A DNA stretch of 64,000 bases from WHSW01 sp963769945 (lineage in GTDB: Bacteria > Actinomycetota > Thermoleophilia > Solirubrobacterales > 70-9): NCBI GenBank assembly GCA_963769945.1, contig CAVYOA010000006.1, positions 99,528-163,527 on the forward strand. The letters run 5' to 3'. Below are positions 58,109 to 64,000 of the stretch, piece after piece (the first letter of the stretch is position 1; each line of letters opens with the position of its first letter). Position numbers and translations under genes: made by a program. The notes beneath the pieces were generated by a model, which saw only the letters and a list, made by a program, of their open reading frames with translations, made no database searches and had not been told where the DNA came from.

Positions 58109-58996
58109 TCAGGCGCCCAGGACCTCGTCCATGCGCCGGGGCTCGACTCCGAGCTCGCGTGCGTCGCCGGTGCCGCGCTCCGAGACCATCCCCACCTCCA
58201 TCAGCTCCGCCTCCTCCCAGGTGGCGAAGGCGGCATCGCCGACAACCCGCCGCACGCCGTTGAGCCCGGCCCGGACCAATCCGAGGGGAACGTGCAGCAG
58301 TGGGCGCTCGCGTCCGGTCGAGCGCGCGATCAGGCGCGCCATCTGGTCGTAGCTGAGCCGCTGCGGCCCGGCGAGCTCGTAGCGCTTGGACTCGCCGTTG
58401 GCCGCGGCGAGGTCGGCCATGACGCAGCGGGCGACGTCGTCGGCCCAGATCGGTTCGAAGATGGAGTCGCCCGCGGCCCGAGACCGGTATCGCGGGAAGC
58501 AGCGCAAGCCGGCGCTGCAGCGTCACCCACGGGTCGTCGGTCGCGATAGACGATCGACGGCGCGAAGATCGTGCTCGCGAGCTCCGAGTCGCGCACAGCC
58601 TCTTCGGCCAGCGCCTTGGCGCGAAAGAAGCGCGTGCGCTGGATCTCGGTCGCACCGAGCGCCGAGAAGAAGACGAAGCGCTCGACCGCGCCCGCCTCGG
58701 CGGCTCGTACCAGTCGCGCTGTGGCGAGCCCGTTGAGCTCCTCGACAGGAGCGTGGGGCTGGTCGCGAATCGCGGCCGCCAGGTGGACGACGGTGGAGAC
58801 GCCGCGAAGCGCCTGGCGCATCACGCGCGGGTCGGCGAGCTCGATCAGGTCACCGAGCGCGATCCGGACCTCGACGCGCAAGTCGTCCGAGGCCACGGGG
58901 GTCGCGCACCAGCGCCCGCACGTCTTCGCCGCCCTCCAGCAGCTTTGGAAGCAGCGCCTGGCCCACGGTTCCGGTCGCTCCGGTGACCAGGATCAT
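58109..58996 (-). CDS. NAD(P)-binding epimerase-like protein (atypical SDR), multiple frameshifts
   Basis: ATG 58996 starts MILVTGATGTVGQALLPKLL with the Rossmann glycine motif. Further parts, in three frames: IALGDLIELADPRVMRQAL, GVSTVVHLAAAIRDQPHAPV, FVFFSALGATEIQRTRFFRA, DDPWVTLQRRLALLPAIPVS and DSIFEPIWADDVARCVMADL, ending ELGVEPRRMDEVLGA. Shifts lie near 58885, 58540 and 58485. It resembles NDUFA9-like/NmrA-type SDRs that often act on quinone- or lipid-related substrates; the exact role is unknown. It ends close to the groEL terminator. Confidence 0.75.
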
Positions 58997-59043
58997 CGCC
59001 CGCAGCTTAGATGGGCAGCACCCGCGCCCGTGATGGGACCATC

Positions 59044-59049
59044 TAGAAT
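59044..59049 (+). promoter_or_regulatory. -10 element TAGAAT for the ferredoxin gene
   Basis: TAGAAT is a near-perfect -10. Expected +1 is about 59056, leaving a leader of about 65 bases with AAGGAAG before the TTG start, so this gene is not leaderless. Confidence 0.5.
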
Positions 59050-59121
59050 GCCGCGTTCCGTCCGTGCCCGAGTGGGCCCGGAAGCCCGCAAGACCGCCGT
59101 CGACCCAAGAAGGAAGAGACC

Positions 59122-59385
59122 TTGGCTTACGTCATCGCCGAACCCTGCATCGGCCAGAAGGACAACTCGTGCGTCGAGGTCTGCCCGGTCGACTGCATCC
59201 ACCCGACTCCTGACGAGCCGGATTACGAGAACGTCGAGCAGCTCTACATCGACCCCGACGAGTGCATCGACTGTGACGCCTGCGTCGAGGCGTGCCCGGT
59301 CGACGCCTGCTTCGCCGAGGATCAACTCCCCGAGGAGTGGCAGAAGTACACGCCGCTCAACGCGGAGTACTTCGCGGGCAAGTAA
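59122..59385 (+). CDS. fdxA: 7Fe ferredoxin (FdxA type)
   Basis: TTG 59122 is preceded by AAGGAAG. The 87-residue protein has two cluster sites: C-x7-C-x3-C-P in EPCIGQKDNSCVEVCPVDC and C-x2-C-x2-C-x3-C-P in ECIDCDACVEACPVDAC. The first pattern fits a [3Fe-4S] site, the second a [4Fe-4S] site, as in mycobacterial FdxA. It carries electrons for cytochrome P450s or other oxidoreductases. Confidence 0.93.
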   Translation: MAYVIAEPCIGQKDNSCVEVCPVDCIHPTPDEPDYENVEQLYIDPDECIDCDACVEACPVDACFAEDQLPEEWQKYTPLNAEYFAGK

Positions 59386-59401
59386 GCGGGGCCGGGACGC
59401 G

Positions 59402-61010
59402 ATGGCGGCAGCGAAGCCGCCCCTTCGCCTCAGCCTGACGCTCTCGGGAGGCGCGTCCCTCGGCGCCTATGAGGCGGGCGCTGCCGCCGCGCTGGCGCTC
59501 GCGGTTCGCCACCTCGACCAGCAGCAGGGCCAGGAGGCGAGCATCGACGCGATCGGCGGCGCTTCCGCAGGCGCGCTCGTAGCCATGTTCACCGCGCATG
59601 CGCTGCTCGAAGGGCCTCGATCCCGAGGCAGCTGCTGCACGAGACCTGGGTCGAGCGCGTGACGCTGCCGCTGCTGCGCAGCACCGACTCCAAGGCATTG
59701 CTGTCGTTCGACGAGCTGCGCGAAGGGTTGCCCGAGGTGCTCGCCGCCGACGGTCTCTGGTGCGCCTCCGAGGCGAGATCGACCTGCGCCAGGACCGCCC
59801 GCTCGCGCTGCACATCCAGGTCACCGGGCTTCGCGGCAACACCTATCCGATTCGCGGTCTGCGCCGCGAGCACCCGCTCAAGGGGGTCACCTACGCCGAT
59901 TGGGGTGAGTTCGAGCTCGAAGCCTGGCGGCGGGGCCAAGCCAGATCCTCGAGCCCGAAGGGTCATGCTCCGCTCGACTTCGTGCTCGCCTCGGCGGCCA
60001 GCCCAGGCGGCTTCGCGCCGCAGCTGATCGATCGCAAGCGCCGACGCCGCCGCCTACCGCCGGCGTGGGATCGACAATTTCCCCGACTCCGGTGCGCTGT
60101 GGTACTCCGACGGCGGCCTGCTTGGTTCGCAGCCGCTGAGTCGCGACGATCGCAGCCGCCCGCTCGCTGCACGGGCGCCGCGACGAGGCGCTGGCGGCGC
60201 ACCTGCTGATCGACCCGCGCTCGGAGACCGCGGAGACCAAGGTCTGGTGCGATCCCGACGCCGACCCGAGCTGGCAGGAGGGAGGCTCACGCGCCCTCGG
60301 GGTGCTCTCGCAGCAGAGCCTGTTCGACGACCTGCGCCACGTCGAGAAGGTCAACTCACGGATCGAATGGACGGAGCGCCTCGCCGACGAGCTCGACGGC
60401 GCCCTGTCGAAGAAGGCCGAGCCGATCTTGCGCGAGTTCTGCGAGCACGTCGAGGGCGAGCTCGAGGGGATGCGCTCGGGTGAGGGCCGGCGCCCCGGCA
60501 CTCCCTCGGGCAGCCGCCGCGACCTCCTTCACCGCGCGTTGAGCGAGATCGCGGGAACCGTCGGCAAGGAGCGAATCGAAGTCGACGTGATCTCGCCGCT
60601 GCTGCTCGCCGACGGAGACGACGATCCGGGCACCCTGCTCGCCGGTGACTTCATGGGCGACTTCGGCGGATTTCTCAGTCGAGGAGCTCCGCGCCAGCGA
60701 CTTCGCACTCGGCTACGAATCGACGATCGCCTGGCTCGGTCCGGGGCTGCGCAGCTGCGGCCTCGATGGCGCGGTCGTCGAAGCGACGCTCGAGTTCGTG
60801 CGCGAACGTCGCCGCTACGACCTCGACGAGGTTCGAAGCGGCGAGGCGGAGCTCGGCGACCTCTCCGTCGCCGATCGGTTTCAGCTCGTCCGCCTCGGGC
60901 TGCACGCCGCAAGGGTGCTCGGTGCCGGCGCGCTCGACCTGCGCTCGCGGATCCCGGACGGGCTCGGCAAGGCGATCAGCGGCGCCCGCGACCGCCTGCC
61001 GCGGCGCTAG
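59402..61010 (+). CDS. Patatin-like phospholipase, heavily frameshifted
   Basis: The start is clear: SLTLSGGASLGAYEAGAAAA (oxyanion hole) and the nucleophile elbow AIGGASAGALVAMFTAHALL. Later fragments in other frames are recognisable: LLHETWVERVTLPLLRSTDS, LALHIQVTGLRGNTYPIRGL, GIDNFPDSGALWYSDGGLLG (the catalytic Asp in DGG), HGRRDEALAAHLLIDPRSET and VEELRASDFALGYESTIAWL. At least six shifts are needed (near 59612, 59632, 59758, 60035, 60140 and 60675). The enzyme would hydrolyse lipids. It may be a real gene in a low-quality stretch or a decayed one. Confidence 0.7.
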
Positions 61011-61174
61011 ATGAGTGATTCCACGAGATCACGCACGCGGATGACGCCTGGACAGCATCGCCGGATCGCGCCCGTCGGGACTCGCGCATGCCCACCGGCA
61101 TGCGCTTCGCCCGCCGGCCACGCCCGACTCGCTGCCAGGCGCCCCCGCGCACGCGAGCCCGTGGAATCAATCAT

Positions 61175-61990
61175 CTAGGCCCGGCGCGCTCGCAGCGAGT
61201 ACATCAACGGCAGCCGCGGCATCTCGTCGGGCAGGCGGTAAACGGTGCCCGCATCGAGTACCTCGTGATCTGCGACGAGAAACGGCCAGCGCTCAAACAG
61301 GGTGAAGTCGTGCTCGCTGAAGAGCTCGAGTCGCAGACCCGCGTCGAGTAGCGCGCCGACGACCTCGGCGAGCGAGTGCGCCCACTCGTGGGTGGCGTTG
61401 TGAGAGGTCTGCGCCGAGAGGTCGGCGTAGGTGCCGGGATCGTCGAACTCAACTCCTTCAGCGTCGTGAAAGTAGCTGCGCTCGACCGTGAGATCATCGT
61501 CGGCGAGAACCCATGTCAGCGGGTGGAACTCGCTGAGATAGAGAAAGCCTCCGGGCGCGAGCAGCGCCGTCACGACTCGAGCCCAACGCGTCAGGTCGGG
61601 GAGCCAGTTGAGGGCACCGAGACCGGTGTAGACGACGTCGAAGCGCTCGTCGCCCAGCCGCATGGCTGCGTCGTAGACGTCGGCGGCGACGAAACGGGCG
61701 TCGAGCCCGAGCTCCTTCGCGAGCGCGTTCGCGGCCTCGACGGCCGGTGCGGAGAAGTCGACGCCGACCACCGTGGCACCGCGGCGAGCCCACGACAGCG
61801 AGTCGAGGCCGAAATGGCACTGCAGGTGGACCATGCGCTTGCCCTCGATCGGCCCCATCTCCTCGATCTCGAACGGCCGCAGCGTGCTGGCGCCGGCTTT
61901 GAAGCGTTCGACGTCGTAGAAGTCGCTGTCAACGTGAATCGCGACGCGCTCATCCCAGAACTCGCGGTTGGGCTCGAGGCGCGCGTCCAC
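61175..61990 (-). CDS. Class I SAM-dependent methyltransferase
   Basis: GTG 61990 (DARLEPNREFWDERVAIHVD) fits the family start. The SAM-binding part is RMVHLQCHFGLDSLSWARRG, ATVVGVDFSAPAVEAANALA and FDVVYTGLGALNWLPDLTRW. The C-terminal half (ATHEWAHSLAEVVGALLDAG) completes a 271-residue chain. Substrate unknown. The upstream Mrp gene ends 15 bases away. Confidence 0.82.
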   Translation of the reverse strand: MDARLEPNREFWDERVAIHVDSDFYDVERFKAGASTLRPFEIEEMGPIEGKRMVHLQCHFGLDSLSWARRGATVVGVDFSAPAVEAANALAKELGLDARFVAADVYDAAMRLGDERFDVVYTGLGALNWLPDLTRWARVVTALLAPGGFLYLSEFHPLTWVLADDDLTVERSYFHDAEGVEFDDPGTYADLSAQTSHNATHEWAHSLAEVVGALLDAGLRLELFSEHDFTLFERWPFLVADHEVLDAGTVYRLPDEMPRLPLMYSLRARRA

Positions 61991-62004
61991 GGTCGCGTGG
62001 GCGC

Positions 62005-63166
62005 CTAGCCCTGGACTTGGACGACAGGCAGTGCCGTTCCGCTCACCGGCCCGGCGGGAGCTGCGGCGGTGAGCGTCTCCGCCTGCATCACCGGCAGCTC
62101 CTGGGGGGTCGTGGCGATGATTCCGCGAGCTGCCTGGCGGATCGGCGACCGAGGCTGCGGCATCGGGATCGGACAGCACCAACGGCATGCCGCCGTCGGC
62201 GCCAACGCGCAAATCCTCGGAGAGCGGAACCTTGCCGAGCAAGGGCACGTCGAGCTCGTCAGCGAGCAACTGGCCGCCACCCTCGCCGAAGATCGTGAAG
62301 CGCTGGCCGTCGGGAGTCGTGAAGCCCGACATGTTCTCGATCACCCCGAGCACCTCGAGGTCGACCTTGGCCGCCATGTCGGCCGCGCGCTTGGCGACCG
62401 ACTGCGCCGCCGGCTGAGGCGTCGTGACGACGATCACCCGTGCTTGGGGGAGGAGTTGGGCGAGCGTCATCGAGACGTCGCCGGTGCCGGGCGGCAGGTC
62501 CAGCAGCAGGTAGTCGAGATCCTCCCAGGCGACGTCCTCGAGGAACTGCTGGATCGCCTTGTGCAGCATCGGGCCGCGCCAGACCACGGCGGCGTTGTGT
62601 TCGAGGAAGAAGCCGATCGACATCACCTTGATTCCGGCGGGGCCGAGCGGGGGAATGATCTTGCGCTCGCCGTTGACGTCGGGGCGCTCGTCGACGCCCA
62701 GCATCCGGGGAATCGAATAGCCATAGACATCGGCGTCGAGGGCTCCCGCGGTCTTACCCTCGGTCTGCAGCGCGGCGGCGAGGTTGGCGGTCATCGTTGA
62801 TTTGCCGACTCCGCCCTTGCCGGATGCGATGCAGATCACGTTCTTGACCGCGGCCAAGGCCCCCTCGGGGAGCCCGCCGGGCCGTCCCAGCGCCTGCTGC
62901 AGGTTGCTCTTCTCCTCGTCTGAGAGGACGTCGAAGCCGACGCCGACCTCGGTCACGCCGTCGAGCTTGGAGACGTTGAGGGCGACGGCCTGCTGAAAGT
63001 GGGAGCGAATCGGGCAGCCGGCGGTGGTCAATGAGACGACGACCTCGACCTTGCCGCTGTCTTGGATGTCGATCGAGCGGACCATGCCCAAATCGACGAT
63101 CGAGCGGCGAAGTTCGGGGTCGATCACCGCGCGCAGGGCATCTGTGACTTGCTCAGGGGTGGGCAT
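62005..63166 (-). CDS. mrp: Mrp/ApbC-family iron-sulfur cluster carrier ATPase, frameshifted
   Basis: ATG 63166 starts MPTPEQVTDALRAVIDPELR, an N-terminal MIP18/DUF59 domain. The P-loop NTPase follows: ICIASGKGGVGKSTMTANLA, ALDADVYGYSIPRMLGV, LLLDLPPGTGDVSMTLAQLL and VLGVIENMSGFTTPDGQRF. Near 62145 the frame shifts, and the true end (ARGIIATTPQELPVMQAETL) stops at 62005-62007. Without that correction the frame appears to run into the methyltransferase gene, which is not a real fusion. It delivers Fe-S clusters to target proteins. Confidence 0.9.
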
Positions 63167-63233
63167 GTCACCGATTGAAGCAGACGGCGCTGGGCGCCCG
63201 AGCAAAAGCGGCCGGCCGCCGGCTTGTGGGCCC

Positions 63234-63271
63234 AAAAACAGACCGACCGGCCACGAGGGCCGGTCGGTCTG
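63234..63271 (-). terminator. Rho-independent terminator after the basic coiled-coil gene
   Basis: CAGACCGACCGGCC and GGCCGGTCGGTCTG form a perfect 14-bp stem with a five-base loop. On the - strand it is followed by TTTTTGGG, so it ends transcripts coming from 63861. The stem is among the strongest in the window. Confidence 0.9.
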
Positions 63272-63366
63272 GAGGAGAGGTTGCTGTCTGCCCGCGAGGT
63301 GTGTGCGGACAGCTTCTCCGAATCGCGCCAACCTCTCGCGCGGACGACTCGGGCTAAGCGGCTTGG

Positions 63367-63861
63367 CTACGAAGCCGTACCGACGCGCTGCTGGACGGCC
63401 GTGCTGGCCTTGCGGATCTGCGTCTCGAGGCGGTTGCGGTTCTGCTTGACCTGCGTCCGAACCTCGCGACGACGGGACTTGACCTCGCGCTCGACCTGCT
63501 TGCGAGTCGAACGGACGCGCGAGACGGCCTTGCGACGTGCCTGGCCGCCGCGGCGCTCGAACCTGTTGAACTCGCGGGTGACCTGCGTGCGAAGGCTCTT
63601 GAGCTCCTTCTCGCGGGCCGTGGGGCTGGTCCAGGGCTCGACGACTTCCTCGACACGGTCGCGCACGGTGAGTGCTGCGCCGACGGGAACGTCAAGCGCG
63701 CGCTCGGCGCCTTGGCGAACGATTGCGGCAGCTCCGTTGGACGCCTTGGTGACGCCCTCCTTGACCTGCGCGCTGTCGCTGCGGGTCGCGGTAGTCCTGG
63801 GCTTCGTCTGCGCCTTCGTGGTGCGGCGCTTGCTGGTTGTGTTCTTGGCGGTGGTGGCCAT
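63367..63861 (-). CDS. Basic, coiled-coil protein, possibly DNA-associated
   Basis: ATG 63861 is preceded by GAGGAG about ten bases upstream. The 164-residue product starts with a Lys/Thr/Arg-rich histone-H1-like tail (TTAKNTTSKRRTTKAQTKPR), then ALDVPVGAALTVRDRVEEVV and a long basic coiled coil (FNRFERRGGQARRKAVSRVR, QVEREVKSRRREVRTQVKQN). Similar proteins occur in related actinobacteria without known function. High charge suggests binding to DNA, RNA or acidic polymers. Confidence 0.72.
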   Translation of the reverse strand: MATTAKNTTSKRRTTKAQTKPRTTATRSDSAQVKEGVTKASNGAAAIVRQGAERALDVPVGAALTVRDRVEEVVEPWTSPTAREKELKSLRTQVTREFNRFERRGGQARRKAVSRVRSTRKQVEREVKSRRREVRTQVKQNRNRLETQIRKASTAVQQRVGTAS

Positions 63862-63895
63862 GTGTTTCAACTCCTCGGTGAGTCTTTTTTATAAG

Positions 63896-63913
63896 CTCCT
63901 TATTACTAAGGAG
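63896..63913. promoter_or_regulatory. AT-rich hairpin in the 5' leader region of the basic coiled-coil gene
   Basis: CTCCTTA and TAAGGAG form a 7-bp stem around TTAC. On the - strand the second arm includes AAGGAG, a Shine-Dalgarno-like sequence with no start codon next to it, then TTATAAAAAAG and the real GAGGAG. It may regulate translation or mark a TATAAA-type -10. The surrounding 63880-63960 is unusually AT-rich. Confidence 0.4.
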
Positions 63914-64000
63914 GTTCAGCGTAGCAAGTACCCCGAACATGTGTTTGTAAACCTGGGCCTGGGATTGGTTACGCGGGCTGGCGCGAGTGTTCGGATACGC

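Noticed and set aside
61175..63331. Apparent 718-residue Mrp-methyltransferase fusion
   Set aside because: The join arises from the frameshift near 62145. The real Mrp end (ARGIIATTPQELPVMQAETL) is in another frame with its own stop at 62005, and the methyltransferase has a GTG start at 61990.
1..64000. CRISPR arrays, insertion sequences, prophage or conjugation genes
   Set aside because: No regularly spaced repeats, transposase, integrase or phage structural motifs were seen on either strand.

Overview
The window is high-GC DNA from a free-living, respiring actinobacterium, most likely class Thermoleophilia (Solirubrobacter/Gaiella-like). The class is inferred from gene content and protein style: a natural PafB-PafC fusion, TatA/TatC, a 7Fe ferredoxin, GroES-GroEL behind a CIRCE operator, an Lhr helicase, several SnoaL/SRPBCC small proteins, and many start codons placed right after a TANNNT -10 box (leaderless style). 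Most of the sequence is ordinary core and metabolic gene content. I found no CRISPR array, insertion sequence, prophage or plasmid module.

Layout. 0-3.3 kb: the end of an AhbA/B-type siroheme decarboxylase, a SnoaL remnant, a lipoprotein and hemL. 3.3-5.6 kb: a Rieske / b6-type cytochrome b / subunit IV-cytochrome c operon (Bacillus-like b6c complex), followed by menG and a polyprenyl diphosphate synthase, so quinone synthesis sits beside the quinol oxidase. 7.3-10.6 kb: zinc-ribbon protein, dcd, tatA, tatC, a membrane protein and tRNA-Lys. 10.6-14.8 kb: a signalling block with a SpoIIE-type phosphatase, a STAS protein, an EAL phosphodiesterase and an anti-sigma-type ATPase. 14.8-18.9 kb: unknown proteins and a UDP-sugar dehydrogenase. 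18.9-27 kb: secreted GH31 glycosidase, RibD-like reductase, then a leftward GH65 / beta-phosphoglucomutase / sulfotransferase / HAD cluster. 27-30.3 kb: sucC-sucD and an aminotransferase. 30.4-34.3 kb: a small protein behind a striking palindrome, a DtxR-family repressor, chrA, a HAD phosphatase and folP firing from one symmetric promoter. 34.3-42.7 kb: a DUF1998 helicase, tRNA-Phe, YihY, a YhaM-like nuclease, paralogous small membrane proteins, pafBC. 42.7-47.7 kb: MBL hydrolase, PNPOx protein and a tight rmlA-D-B-C operon (complete dTDP-L-rhamnose pathway). 47.7-54.3 kb: SnoaL protein, Lhr helicase, endonuclease VIII-like glycosylase and a Crp/Fnr regulator. 54.3-64 kb: pcm, ASCH protein, SRPBCC protein, groES-groEL, SDR, ferredoxin, patatin, methyltransferase, Mrp and a basic coiled-coil protein.

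Two general observations matter for any reader. First, at least 15 genes, including ones expected to be essential (groES, mrp), are interrupted by single-base frameshifts, often in short homopolymers or GC repeats and densest at 52-62 kb. These look mainly like sequence errors, so the affected products are described as reconstructed across the shift. Second, for many genes the distance from a -10 box to the start codon is only 6-10 bases, which decides several start choices and exposes a few starts with no ATG/GTG/TTG (hemL, perhaps menG).
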